A stretch of DNA of 55,005 nucleotides from Streptomyces sp. WAC05374 (GTDB lineage Bacteria; Actinomycetota; Actinomycetes; Streptomycetales; Streptomycetaceae), in NCBI RefSeq assembly GCF_004353505.1, contig NZ_SMNQ01000030.1, positions 1-55,005 of the forward strand, given 5' to 3'. The first letter of the stretch is position 1. Every line of letters begins with the position of its first letter. The notes beneath the pieces were generated by a model that made no database searches, was not told the DNA's origin, and saw nothing but the letters and a program-made list of their open reading frames with translations. Both the position numbers and the translations under genes were made by a program. Below are positions 42,324 through 52,300 of this stretch, piece by piece.

Positions 42324-42661
42324 CGCACCACCCACGACCCGCACCCGGCGTCGGCCGGGGTGGGGCCGTGCAGGGTCGCACCCGCAGAGGTCGGCGGCGA
42401 AGGCCGGGCTCCCTTTGCCGTCACCCAAAACCGCCGGCCTCGAGGAGGCGAGCCCGGAGGGGCCGCGGCCCCCACCCACCGGACAGCCGCCGCGGGGGCG
42501 CGTCGCTTCTCCGTGGGGGCGTCGCCCCCCGTTGTGGGCAGTCGTCCCGCCTGGGGGTCCCCCCAGGACGAGTCCTGGGGGGAGGGACGGGCGGGCACAA
42601 CGGGACGGTGCCTGTTCCCGGTGCGCTCTGGGGCGGGGCAATGTCGCCCGGAGGGCCGGGC
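42324..42661. other. Convergent intergenic region with nested palindromes
   Basis: 338 bp between the convergent ABC operon and ribF, with no gene visible. It contains a likely terminator-type GC hairpin near 42343-42365, a perfect GGGGGC/GCCCCC hairpin (42515-42529) and the larger palindromic element at 42528-42604. Confidence 0.6.
42528..42604. repeat. Nested palindromic element of a type dispersed in Streptomyces genomes
   Basis: Outer arms CCCGTTGTG (42528-42536) and CACAACGGG (42596-42604) enclose a perfect 11-bp inner hairpin CCCCCCAGGAC/GTCCTGGGGGG (42559-42569 and 42572-42582). From memory, GTTGTGGGC...GGGCACAACGGGACGG elements recur in intergenic regions of Streptomyces. The inner hairpin can also act as a two-way terminator here. 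Confidence 0.6.
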
Positions 42662-43606
42662 CTACCGGCCGGAGGTGAGGTCGCGGCAGCGCTTGACGTC
42701 CGCCGCGATCGCTTCCAGCAGCGCCTCGATCGACGCGAACTTCTCCTGGCCCCGCACGTACGCCAGGAAGTCGACCGCCACGTGCAGGCCGTACAGGTCG
42801 AGGCCGACGCGGTCGATGGCGTACGCCTCGACCGTCCGCTCCGTGCCGTTGAACTGCGGGTTCGTGCCGACGGAGATCGCCGCCGGCATCCGCTCGCCCG
42901 CCGCCGTGAGCCAGCCGGCGTAGACGCCGTCGGCCGGGACGGCGGTGTGCGGCAGGGTTTCGACGTTCGCCGTCGGGTAGCCCAGCTCGCGGCCGCGCTG
43001 GGCGCCGCGCACCACGACGCCCTCGACCCGGTGGGGCCGGCCCAGGATCTCGGCGGCGCCCGCGACGTCGCCCTCGGCGACCAGGCGCCGGGTCAGGGTG
43101 GAGGAGAACGGTTCGCCGCCGCCCGCCTCGCCCCGGACGTACAGGTCCACGACCTCGACCTCGTAGTCGTACGTCGCGCCCATCTCCCGCAGGAAGTCGA
43201 CGTTCCCGGCCGCCCTGTGGCCGAAGCGGAAGTTCGGGCCCTCGATGACGGCGCGGGCGTGCAGCTTGTCGACGAGGACCTTGACGATGAAGTCGGCCGG
43301 CGAGAGCTGCGAGAATTCGGCCGTGAACGGCAGGACCAGCACGGCGTCGACGCCCAGCTCGGCCATCAGCTCGGCGCGCCGGTGGTGCGGGGCGAGCAGC
43401 GGCGGGTGGCTGCCGGGGCGGACGACCTCGGAGGGGTGCGGGTCGAAGGTGACGACGACCGCGGGGATGCCCAGTTCCCGGGCGCGGGCGACGGCACGCC
43501 CGATGATGAGCTGGTGACCGCGGTGCACCCCGTCGTAGGAGCCGATGGTGACGACGCTGCGCCCCCAGTCCTGGGGGATGTCCTCCAAGCCACGCCAGCG
43601 CTGCAC
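42662..43606 (-). CDS. ribF: Bifunctional riboflavin kinase / FAD synthetase
   Basis: A 314-aa protein that phosphorylates riboflavin to FMN and adenylates FMN to FAD. The N-terminal nucleotidyltransferase domain has TIGSYDGVHRGHQLI (about residues 20-34; Tyr where Phe is commoner) and VVTFDPHPSEV. The C-terminal kinase domain has GYPTANV (about 208-214) and DGVYAGWL. The GTG start at 43606 follows GAGGAG by 7 nt. It sits at the 3' end of the leftward translation-gene cluster, after the 1214-aa protease-like gene. Confidence 0.96.
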   Translation of the reverse strand: MQRWRGLEDIPQDWGRSVVTIGSYDGVHRGHQLIIGRAVARARELGIPAVVVTFDPHPSEVVRPGSHPPLLAPHHRRAELMAELGVDAVLVLPFTAEFSQLSPADFIVKVLVDKLHARAVIEGPNFRFGHRAAGNVDFLREMGATYDYEVEVVDLYVRGEAGGGEPFSSTLTRRLVAEGDVAGAAEILGRPHRVEGVVVRGAQRGRELGYPTANVETLPHTAVPADGVYAGWLTAAGERMPAAISVGTNPQFNGTERTVEAYAIDRVGLDLYGLHVAVDFLAYVRGQEKFASIEALLEAIAADVKRCRDLTSGR

Positions 43607-43657
43607 TGTGACCGCTCCTCGCCCGAACCCGTGTAACCCGTGTACGTCATTGACCGC

Positions 43658-46600
43658 TTACGCAGGTCTAAGACTGCCATGCCCACGGCTCGCGGCCCGC
43701 ATCGGCATCGGGTGGACCGGTCCGCCCAGGCGCTCGACGGTCAGGCGTGCGCTGGGCCCGACGACGAACGCCCAGTCCGTCGGCGCCTGGCGGAACCAGC
43801 CCGCGACCAGGGCCGCGAACCCCGGCAGCTCTCCGGCGAGCTCGACGAGTCGCCGGTCGAAGCAGGTGGCGCCCTCGGGCGTGCGGACGAGGAGCAGCCC
43901 GGTGCGGTGGACGAGTTCCCGGGTGCGTTCCTCGGGCCGCCGCCCGGCGCCCAGCGCGGCGGCCCGCAGCAGCGCGTCGAGAACGGCGAGGTCACGGCCG
44001 TCGTGGCTCTCGTACCGCTCGCACTCCAGGAGTACGTCGAGGAGCTCGTCGCGCAGGGGGCGCGACGCGGGCGTGCCGGGCGCGGCGAGGACGGGGGCGA
44101 GGGCGCCGCGCACCTCCACGGGGCAGCCCCGCAGCAGGCCGGTGACCAGCGGGAAGAGCACACCGCGGGCGGCCGGGCCCTGCTCCAGGCGCCGGTCGAC
44201 GTACGCGGCCGCGTGGACGGCGCCCTCGGGGTGGCGGTGGACGTAGGCGCGGACCAGTTCGGCGGCGCGGCGGGCGAGCGCGGGCGTGCGCAGGCCGGCG
44301 AGGGCGTCGAGCACGGCGGCGGCGCCCGGTCCGGCGCGGCCGTCCAGGAGCCGTGCCCGGAACGCGCCGAGGACCGGCTCGGGGTGGGTGTGCAGGGCGG
44401 TGGCGAGCGCGCTCGCGGGCAGCCCGGGGGCGCCGGCCCGGAAGGCCGCGAGGGCCTGGGCCAGGTACTGGTTCCGGCTGTGCGGGTCGCGGACGAGCAG
44501 GTCGAGCGCCGGCCCGTGCAGGGCGGCGTCGTCGGGGCGGGCGAGGAGCGCGCGGGCGGCGTACCGGAGCAGCTCGCGGTCCGCGGCTTCGGTGACGTGC
44601 GCGGCGAGGAGCTGGCCGTACGCGGCGGCGGCCACGCGCCGGCCGGGCCGGGTGTCGTCGTGGGCCCAGCGGTCGACGGCCCGGCACAGCGCGGCCGCCT
44701 CGTCCTCGGCGAGGGTGGCGAGCAGTTCGTCGGCGCGGCGGTGCGCGGTGCTGACGAGCGCCTCGCACAGGTCGTCGACGGCCAGGTCGCGGTGGGCGTA
44801 CAGCAGGGCCTGCGCGGCCCCGGCGACGGTGGGCCGCACCCGGGCGCCGGGCGGGACGGGCAGCGTCCGCTCGTCGGTGAACCAGCGGCACAGCAGCGGC
44901 TGTACGCCACGGGGGTCGGCGGCCAGCCGTACGGCGACGGCGTCCAGGTAGCGCGGCTCGTCCCGGGTCCCCGGCGCCGCGTCCGCGGGCACGAGGCGGC
45001 GCAGCAGGTCGACGCGGTCGTCCTCGCCGATCCGCAGCCGCTCCCAGAACCAGGGCCCGAACTCGCCGGAACCGGGGGCGGGTACGGGTCCGTGCTCCAG
45101 TGCGAGGTGGTCGGCGAGCTGCCGCAGCACGCCGAGGTACGGCCGGAGGTCCGGCAGCCGCAGCAGTGTCTCGCCGAGCAGCCGGGCGCCCCACCAGGCG
45201 GCGTCCTCGTCGCGCGCCGCGGCCGGGGCGTCGACCAGCGCCTCCAGCCGCCGGGCCAGCGCGGCCGGCCCCCGGACGCGGTCCAGCAGCAGGAGCGCCT
45301 GGACGACGGGCCCGAGCCGGTGGCGGGGCACGGGCCGGCCGGCCGCGGGGTCCTCGGCCGGGTCGCGGTGGACCAGCGCGTCCAGCGCCGCGTCGAGGTC
45401 GAGGTGGGTGCCCTGGAGCCAGTCGGCGACCTCCTCGTGGGCGAAGCGGTAGCCGGCGCCCGCCGGGACCAGCAGGCCCTCGGTCAGGACGGCCGCCGCC
45501 CAGCCGGTCGTCCAGGGGAACAGCTCCTCGAAGGACTCGCGGGCCAGTGCTCCCTGCCCGGGCCCCAGGCAGCGTCGTGCCGCCTCGTGCACGCGGCCCG
45601 CGACCCTGGCCGCGAGACGCCGGACCTCCCCCGCGGCAGGCCCGCCACCGGGTGCCGCAGGCACCGGGCCGGCCGCAGCCCCCGACCCCCCGGACACCGC
45701 ACCAGGCCCCCCACCCGACCCGCCGGACACCAACCCGGCCGCGACACCGGACACCGCCCCGGACGCGACCCCGGGCACCGCCCTGGACCCACCCCCGGCC
45801 GCGCCCGGCCCCCCACCCGACCCCGCCGCGATCCGCGTGGCGGCCCGCAGGCAGACGAGGGCCAGGTGGGCGGCGAAGATCTCGTGCCGGCCGGGCCGCC
45901 CCGGCACGGTGCCGGGCACGGCGTCCCGTACTTCGGCGAGGAGCCGCAGGGCCAGCGGGTGCCGTTCGTCGTCCGGGGCGACGGCGTCGGCGGGCAGCCC
46001 GTACCGTTCCCGCGCCCGTTTGGCCTCCCGCCCGGAGAGGTCGCCGATCCGCAGCGCGTCCGGCAGCCGCCAGGCGGGCCGCCCGGGCCGGTACAGCGCT
46101 CCGGAGGGGTGGAGGGCGCCCGCGTGCTCCCAGTGCTCGGGCCGGCAGGCGACGACGAGCCGGGTGTGGTGGGCGCGCAGCCAGGCGACGGTGCCGGTGG
46201 TCCACTCGGCCAGCCGGTGGGCGAGGGCGGGCGGCATCTCCTCCGGGGCGTCGAGGAGGACGTGCAGGGGGCGTCCCCAGTCGTGGGCGAGCCGGGCGAC
46301 CCGCTCGGGCGTGGCGGTGCCGAGGTCGCCGAGGCCGTCGGCGCAGGCCACGATCCGGCCGGCCTGACGGAGGGCCCGGGTGATGGCGTCGGCCAGGGAC
46401 GTGTCGTCCGCGCGCAGGTCGGCGCCGCGCAGCCGGAGGGTCGGCGCGGGGGCGTCGCCGAGGGCGCGGCGGGCGGCGTGGGCGCGCAGTTCGGTGGTGC
46501 GGCCGGTTCCGGGGTCGCCGACGAGGGCGAAGACCACGGCGTCGGACGCCGCGAAGGACGCCAGCTCGCGGGTGACGGCGCGCCGCTCGACGAGGCCGGT

Positions 46601-47302
46601 GACCCGGCCGGGGCCGAGGGTCGTGGCGGTGAGCCGGAGCACGCCCGCGAGGTTGAGGTCGGCGCCGTAGGCGGGGACGGTGGCGGCGTTGCGCCGCAGC
46701 AGTTCGGCCAGCGGCCCGTCGGGCGCCGCGGCGGCGACCCGGGTGAGCGGCACGGCGAGCCCGGCCGCCCGGTGCCCCGCGTGGAGCGCCGTGCCGAGCA
46801 CGCCCAGCACCGTGCCGGTGGCGGCGTCCACGACGGGCCCGCCCGCGGCCTCGCCGCCGCGCCGCAGGGCGTCGCGGCCCTCCGTCCCGATGGCGAGTTC
46901 GATGGCGTCGCCGAGCAGGTGGAACCGGTCGGCGGCCGTGTAGGTGACGTGGGCGGTGCCGAGCACCCGCGCCTCGCGCCAGCCGTGCGCGGCGATCCGT
47001 ACGTACGTTCCCGGCTCGATCCGCCCGCGTGCGGCGACGGGCAGCGGGGCGACCCCGAGCCCCTCGGTGCGCACGAGCGCCAGGTCGGCCTCGGGCAGCG
47101 GGGTGATCGCCTCCGCCCCGGCCACGAAGGCGCGCTCGTCGCCGGGTGCGCGCACCACGACGCGTACCAGCCCGTCCACGGCTTCGTGGCTGGTCACGAC
47201 CGTTCCCTCGTCGTCGGCGACGAAGCCGACCCCCCGGGTCCGGCCCGCCGGATCACCGATCCGTACCAGCTCCGCCCGATCCGCCCGATCCGCGCGTTCC
47301 AT
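43658..47302 (-). CDS. Degenerate trypsin-like / P-loop NTPase / helical-repeat protein
   Basis: A 1214-aa protein. Residues about 10-190 form a trypsin-like fold with His39 (VVTSHEAV) and Asp73 (PEADLALV), but the catalytic Ser position is Ala153 (GEAAGGPVVD in place of GxSGGP), so the protease is probably inactive. The P-loop domain has GDPGTGRTT (262-270; Arg268 in place of the usual Lys) and Walker B-like LHVLLDAPEE (Asp352). A Gly/Ser/Ala-rich linker spans about 495-560. The remaining 650 residues are Ala/Leu/Arg-rich helical repeats, HEAT/ARM-like. No membrane segment is seen. A STAND-type signalling or sensing NTPase is possible. No good ribosome-binding site is visible before the ATG. 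Confidence 0.85.
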   Translation of the reverse strand: MERADRADRAELVRIGDPAGRTRGVGFVADDEGTVVTSHEAVDGLVRVVVRAPGDERAFVAGAEAITPLPEADLALVRTEGLGVAPLPVAARGRIEPGTYVRIAAHGWREARVLGTAHVTYTAADRFHLLGDAIELAIGTEGRDALRRGGEAAGGPVVDAATGTVLGVLGTALHAGHRAAGLAVPLTRVAAAAPDGPLAELLRRNAATVPAYGADLNLAGVLRLTATTLGPGRVTGLVERRAVTRELASFAASDAVVFALVGDPGTGRTTELRAHAARRALGDAPAPTLRLRGADLRADDTSLADAITRALRQAGRIVACADGLGDLGTATPERVARLAHDWGRPLHVLLDAPEEMPPALAHRLAEWTTGTVAWLRAHHTRLVVACRPEHWEHAGALHPSGALYRPGRPAWRLPDALRIGDLSGREAKRARERYGLPADAVAPDDERHPLALRLLAEVRDAVPGTVPGRPGRHEIFAAHLALVCLRAATRIAAGSGGGPGAAGGGSRAVPGVASGAVSGVAAGLVSGGSGGGPGAVSGGSGAAAGPVPAAPGGGPAAGEVRRLAARVAGRVHEAARRCLGPGQGALARESFEELFPWTTGWAAAVLTEGLLVPAGAGYRFAHEEVADWLQGTHLDLDAALDALVHRDPAEDPAAGRPVPRHRLGPVVQALLLLDRVRGPAALARRLEALVDAPAAARDEDAAWWGARLLGETLLRLPDLRPYLGVLRQLADHLALEHGPVPAPGSGEFGPWFWERLRIGEDDRVDLLRRLVPADAAPGTRDEPRYLDAVAVRLAADPRGVQPLLCRWFTDERTLPVPPGARVRPTVAGAAQALLYAHRDLAVDDLCEALVSTAHRRADELLATLAEDEAAALCRAVDRWAHDDTRPGRRVAAAAYGQLLAAHVTEAADRELLRYAARALLARPDDAALHGPALDLLVRDPHSRNQYLAQALAAFRAGAPGLPASALATALHTHPEPVLGAFRARLLDGRAGPGAAAVLDALAGLRTPALARRAAELVRAYVHRHPEGAVHAAAYVDRRLEQGPAARGVLFPLVTGLLRGCPVEVRGALAPVLAAPGTPASRPLRDELLDVLLECERYESHDGRDLAVLDALLRAAALGAGRRPEERTRELVHRTGLLLVRTPEGATCFDRRLVELAGELPGFAALVAGWFRQAPTDWAFVVGPSARLTVERLGGPVHPMPMRAASRGHGSLRPA

Positions 47303-47443
47303 GGTTCGACGGTAGGGCGGTGTTGATCACTGCGAGAAGGACGCGTTTCGAAAGCGCCCCCGAGTGCCCCCGCCATTCACTCCGAGCGCCTGGCCAACCG
47401 GGTGAATCCCGGGTGCGGGGCGGATAGACCGTGTGGGAGGGGG

Positions 47444-47482
47444 ATCGTGGAGCGGGCGCCCGGGCTCCGCCCGCTCCACGAT
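47444..47482 (-). terminator. Terminator after truB
   Basis: 15-bp perfect arms (ATCGTGGAGCGGGCG at 47444-47458; partner 47468-47482) with a 9-nt loop begin 8 nt past the truB stop. They end the rimP-truB unit, so the 1214-aa gene and ribF probably have their own promoters. The 140 bp from here to 47302 show no gene. Confidence 0.82.
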
Positions 47483-47490
47483 GGGGGCCG

Positions 47491-48390
47491 TCAGCCGAAG
47501 ACGGCCAGGCTCTTGGCCTTGCCGTTCTTCTCCTCGACGAGCGCCAGGAACCGCCCCTGCGGCCCGAAGACCGCCACGGGCGCCCGGTCGTACGCCGGCA
47601 TGTCCAGCCGTACGCCGTTCAGCAGCAGCTTGGCCCGGCGCTCGTCCACGTCCCAGCGGGGGAACGCTGCCGCGGCGGCGTCGGCGATCGGCATGACGGT
47701 GAGGTCCTCCTGGAGCTGGTCCAGCGTCCGGGCCGCGTCCAGCTTGTACGGGCCGACGCGGGTGCGGCGCAGCGCCGTGAGGTGGCCGCCGACGCCGAGC
47801 CCGGCGCCCACGTCGCGGGCGAGGGCGCGGATGTACGTACCGGAGGAGCAGACGACCGAGACGACCAGGTCGACGACGGGCGTGCCGTCCTCGGCGACGG
47901 CGTCGCGCATGTCGTACACCTGGAACGAGGAGACGGTCACCGGCCGGGCCGGGATGTCGAACTCCTCGCCGCCCCGCACGCGGGCGTACGACCGCTTGCC
48001 GTCGATCTTGATGGCGCTGACCTTGGACGGCACCTGCATGATGTCGCCGGTGAGCTTGGCGACCTCCCCGTCGACGGCCTCGCGGGTGACCCCGGAGGCG
48101 TCGGTGGACGAGGTGATGTCGCCCTCCGCGTCGTCGGTGACGGTGTTCTGCCCGAGGCGGATGGTGCCCACGTACTCCTTCTCGGTCAGCGCGAGGTGAC
48201 CGAGGAGCTTGGTGGCCTTCTCGACGCCGAGGACCAGCACGCCGGTCGCCATCGGGTCGAGCGTCCCCGCGTGTCCGACGCGGCGGGTCCTGGCGATCCC
48301 GCGCATCTTGGCGACGACGTCGTGCGAAGTGAAGCCCGACGGCTTGTCGACGATGACAAGCCCGTCGGGCGTCTTGTTGTGCTGTGTCAT
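47491..48390 (-). CDS. truB: tRNA pseudouridine-55 synthase
   Basis: A 299-aa enzyme that makes pseudouridine 55 in the T-loop of tRNAs. It has N-terminal GLVIVDKPSGFTSHDVV, the catalytic Asp in RVGHAGTLDPMATGVLVL (about residue 46), the KRSYARVR strand and CSSGTYIRALARDVG. A C-terminal PUA-like extension ends the chain. Its start shares one base with the rbfA stop (TAATG), so the two are coupled. Confidence 0.96.
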   Translation of the reverse strand: MTQHNKTPDGLVIVDKPSGFTSHDVVAKMRGIARTRRVGHAGTLDPMATGVLVLGVEKATKLLGHLALTEKEYVGTIRLGQNTVTDDAEGDITSSTDASGVTREAVDGEVAKLTGDIMQVPSKVSAIKIDGKRSYARVRGGEEFDIPARPVTVSSFQVYDMRDAVAEDGTPVVDLVVSVVCSSGTYIRALARDVGAGLGVGGHLTALRRTRVGPYKLDAARTLDQLQEDLTVMPIADAAAAAFPRWDVDERRAKLLLNGVRLDMPAYDRAPVAVFGPQGRFLALVEEKNGKAKSLAVFG

Positions 48391-48833
48391 TACGGGGCTT
48401 CGCCCTCGTCCTCGTCCTCGGGCTTGCGGTACGGGTCGGCCTCGCCGGCGTAGGTCTTGCCGGTCGACACCTCGCGCACCTCCGCGTCCTTGGCCCGCGC
48501 CTTGTGGAGGAGGTCCTCGATGGTGCGGGCGTTGTCCGGCAGGGCGTCCGGCACGAAGGTCAGGGTGGGCGTGAAGCGGACACCGGTCTGCCGGCCCACC
48601 TCGGAGCGCAGGATGCCCTTGGCGGACTCCAGGGCCGCCGCGGACGCCGCCCGCTCCTCCTCGTCGCCGTAGACCGTGTAGAAGACCGTGGCCTCCCGCA
48701 GGTCACCGGTGACCCGGGCGTCCGTGATGGTCACGAAGCCCAGTCGCGGATCCTTGATACGCCGGTCCAGGGTCTCCGCGACCACGACCTGGATGCGATC
48801 GGCCAGCTTGCGGGCCCGCGCGTTGTCGGCCAC
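48390..48833 (-). CDS. rbfA: Ribosome-binding factor A
   Basis: A 147-aa 30S maturation factor with a KH-like fold. It has family features VAETLDRRIKDPRLGFVTITDARVTGDLREATVFYTVYG and VRFTPTLTFVPD. An acidic tail (EDEDEGEAP) follows. Coupled to truB downstream. The DUF503 gene lies 69 bp upstream in the same direction. Confidence 0.96.
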   Translation of the reverse strand: MADNARARKLADRIQVVVAETLDRRIKDPRLGFVTITDARVTGDLREATVFYTVYGDEEERAASAAALESAKGILRSEVGRQTGVRFTPTLTFVPDALPDNARTIEDLLHKARAKDAEVREVSTGKTYAGEADPYRKPEDEDEGEAP

Positions 48834-48902
48834 CGGTCCTTCTCCTCTTTCGTCCTACGTTCGTCGTACCGCTGTACGGCACGTTGCCGCCGTGCGGCAC
48901 GT

Positions 48903-49196
48903 TCAGTCTTCATCGGTGTGCATGCGCCGTCGCACCGACAGCAGCTCCACCTCGGGCCGGCCCGCGACCATGCGTTCGCACCGGTCCAGCACCTCCGTCA
49001 GGTGCCCGACGTCCCCGGACACCATCGCGAGGCCGATCTGGGCCCTGCGGTGGAGGTTCTGGGATCCGGTCTCCGCCACGCTCACCGCGAACTTGCGTTG
49101 CAGCTCCGCGATGATCGGGCGGACGACGGAGCGCTTCTCCTTCAACGACCGTACGTCGCCGAGAAGCAGGTCGAAGGAGAGAGTCCCCACATACAT
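48903..49196 (-). CDS. DUF503 family protein (YlxP-like)
   Basis: A 97-aa protein with a ferredoxin-like alpha/beta fold of the DUF503 family: MYVGTLSFDLLLGDVRSLKEKRSVVRPIIAELQRKFAVSVAE and RAQIGLAMVSGD. In Bacillus its counterpart ylxP lies between infB and rbfA, exactly as here. A role in ribosome assembly or RNA binding is suspected from context, not proven. The ATG at 49196 (MYVGTL) is the family start; the longer frame upstream runs into infB. Confidence 0.9.
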   Translation of the reverse strand: MYVGTLSFDLLLGDVRSLKEKRSVVRPIIAELQRKFAVSVAETGSQNLHRRAQIGLAMVSGDVGHLTEVLDRCERMVAGRPEVELLSVRRRMHTDED

Positions 49197-49277
49197 GTGT
49201 GCCCGGATGTCCCGCCGGTTCGGGTTCAGTGCCCCGCCAACCGCTTGGCAGGGACACCAAGAACCGTACACGGAACG

Positions 49278-49321
49278 GCCGGGGCCGATCGACGGAAATA
49301 TCTCCGCCGACCGGCCCCGGC
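49278..49321 (-). terminator. Hairpin after infB
   Basis: 9-bp arms GCCGGGGCC (49278-49286; partner 49313-49321) with further imperfect inner pairing. It starts 14 nt past the infB stop. It may partly terminate or be processed, since downstream genes are in the same direction. Confidence 0.55.
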
Positions 49322-49335
49322 TGCCGTACCCGCGA

Positions 49336-52300
49336 TCAGCCGCGCGGCTTCTCGCGCATCTCGTACGTCGCGATGACGTCGTCGATCTTGATGTCGTTGA
49401 AGTTTCCGAGGTTGATACCGCCCTCGAAGCCTTCGCGGATCTCGGTGACGTCGTCCTTGAAGCGACGCAGACCCTCGATGTTGAGGTTCTCCGCGATGAC
49501 CTTGCCGTCGCGGATGAGGCGCGCCTTGGTGTTGCGCTTGACCTCGCCGGAGCGGATGAGGACACCGGCGATGTTGCCCAGCTTGGACGAGCGGAAGACC
49601 TCGCGGATCTCCGCCGTACCGAGCTCGACCTCTTCGTACTCGGGCTTGAGCATGCCCTTGAGGGCCGCCTCGATCTCCTCGATGGCCTGGTAGATCACCG
49701 AGTAGTACCGGACGTCGACGCCCTCGCGCTCCGCCATCTGCGCGGCACGGCCGGCCGCGCGGACGTTGAAGCCGATGACGATGGCGTCGGAGCCCATCGC
49801 CAGGTCGATGTCCGACTCCGTGACCGCACCGACACCGCGGTGCAGGACGCGGATGTCGACCTCTTCGCCGACGTCGAGCTGGAGCAGCGACGACTCGAGC
49901 GCCTCGACGGAACCGGAAGCGTCACCCTTGATGATGAGGTTGAGCTGCTGGATCTCGCCGGCCTTGAGCACCTTGTCCAGGTCCTCGAGGGAGACGCGGC
50001 GCACGCGCTTGGCGAACGCGGCGTTGCGCTCACGGGCGGCACGCTTCTCAGCGATCTGACGGGCCGTACGGTCCTCGTCGACCACCAGGAAGTTGTCGCC
50101 GGCGCCCGGGACGTTGGTGAGACCGAGGACGAGGACCGGGGTCGAGGGACCCGCCTCCTCCACGTTCTCGCCCTTGTCGTCGAGCATGGCGCGGACGCGG
50201 CCGTAGGCGTCGCCCGCGACCATCGTGTCGCCGACCCGCAGGGTGCCTCGCTGGACCAGGACGGTCGCGACGGCGCCGCGGCCCTTGTCCAGGTGGGCCT
50301 CGATGGCAATACCCTGCGCGTCCTGCTCCGGGTTGGCCCGGAGGTCGAGCGAGGCGTCGGCCGTGAGGATCACGGCCTCCAGCAGCTCGTCGATATGCAG
50401 GCCCTGCTTGGCGGAGATGTCGACGAACATGGTGTCGCCGCCGTACTCCTCGGCCACCAGGCCGTACTCGGTGAGCTGACCGCGCACCTTGACCGGGTCG
50501 GCACCCTCGACGTCGATCTTGTTGACCGCGACCACGATCGGCACGTCGGCCGCCTTGGCGTGGTTCAGCGCCTCGATCGTCTGGGGCATCACACCGTCAT
50601 TGGCCGCGACCACGAGGATCGCGATGTCGGTGGACTTCGCACCACGGGCACGCATGGCGGTGAACGCCTCGTGACCCGGGGTGTCGATGAAGGTGATCTT
50701 GCGGTCCTCGCCGTTGACCTCGGTGGCGACCTGGTACGCACCGATGTGCTGCGTGATACCGCCGGCCTCGCCCGCGACGACGTTCGTCTTGCGGATCGCG
50801 TCCAGCAGTCGGGTCTTACCGTGGTCGACGTGACCCATGACGGTCACGACCGGCGGACGGGACTCGAGGTTCTCCTCGCCGCCCTCGTCCTCGCCCCACT
50901 CGAGGTCGAACGACTCGAGCAGCTCGCGGTCCTCCTCCTCGGGGCTGACGATCTGAACCTGGTAGTTCATCTCGTCGCCGAGGAGCTGCAGCGTCTCGTC
51001 GGAGACGGACTGCGTGGCGGTGACCATCTCGCCGAGGTTCATCATGACCGCGACGAGCGACGCCGGGTTGGCGTTGATCTTCTCCGCGAAGTCGGTGAGG
51101 GACGCACCGCGCGACAGGCGAACGGTCTCGCCGTTGCCGCGAGGCAGCATCACGCCGCCGACCGACGGGGCCTGCATGGCCTCGTACTCCTGGCGCCTCT
51201 GCCGCTTCGACTTGCGGCCACGACGGGCCGGACCGCCGGGACGGCCGAACGCGCCCTGCGTGCCACCACGGCCACCGGGGCCGCCGGGACGGCCACCGAA
51301 GCCGGGACGACCGCCGAAGCCGCCGCCACCGCCACCGGGACCACCGGGACGACCGCCGCCACCGCCGCCGCCGGGACGGCCGGCGAAGCCGCCGCCACCG
51401 CCGCCGGGACCGGCCGGACGGCCGGCGAAGCCGGGACGACCGCCACCGGCACCGCCGGGACGACCGCCGCCCGCGGGACCACGGCCACCGCCGGGGCCAC
51501 CGCCGGGGCGGGGACCGGCAGCCGGACGCTGCGGCATCATGCCCGGGTTCGGGCGGTTACCGGCGGGGCCGCCGCCCGGGCGCGGGGCCTGGGGACGGGG
51601 CATGCCGCCGGGAGTGGGCCGCGGGCCACCGGGGCCGGCCTGCGGACGGGGACCGCCCTGACCGGCGCCCTGCGGACGCGGACCGCCCGGGGCACCGGGG
51701 CCACCGGGACGCGGGGCGCCGCCCGGACGGGGCGCCTGCGGGCGCGCCATGCCGGTGGAGCCGCCAGAGGTGAACGGGTTGTTGCCCGGACGCGGGCCCG
51801 CGGGACGCGGGGCACCCGGACGGGGGGCCTGACGCTCGCCGCCGGGGCGCGGGGCACCGGGACGGGCACCGCCCTGGCCGCGCTCGCCCTGACCGGGGCG
51901 GCCGGCGGGACGCGGGCCGGGAGTGGCACCGGGCCGGGGACCGGCGGCCGGGGCCGACGGGGGCGCGGTGAACTCCGGGTTCGCCGGGGCCGGCGAGGCG
52001 GGCGCCGGCTTGGGCGCCGCCGCGGGCTTCGGACCCGGGGTGGGACGCGGGCCGGGGGCCGGCGTGGCCGGCTTCTCCGCCACCGCGGGCTTCTCGGCCG
52101 CCGCGGGCTTCGGCGCGGGGGCGCCGGGCTTCGGGGCAGCGGGACGGGCCGCCTGCGCCGGGGAGGGCGCGGGGGACGGCTTGGCAGGCGCGGCCTTGCG
52201 GGGCGCGCCGGGCTTGGCTGCGGACTTGCCGGCGGTGCCGGGCCCCTGCAGCGCGTCAGTCAACTTGCGTACAACCGGCGCTTCGATCGTCGAAGACGCC

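Noticed and set aside
46700..47302. Active serine protease domain in the 1214-aa protein
   Set aside because: The Ser position reads Ala in the nucleotide sequence, so I call the domain degenerate rather than active.
43640..47326. 1228-codon open frame opposite the 1214-aa protein
   Set aside because: The minus-strand product has protease-like, P-loop and linker structure; the plus-strand frame has Gly/Arg/Val-rich composition only.
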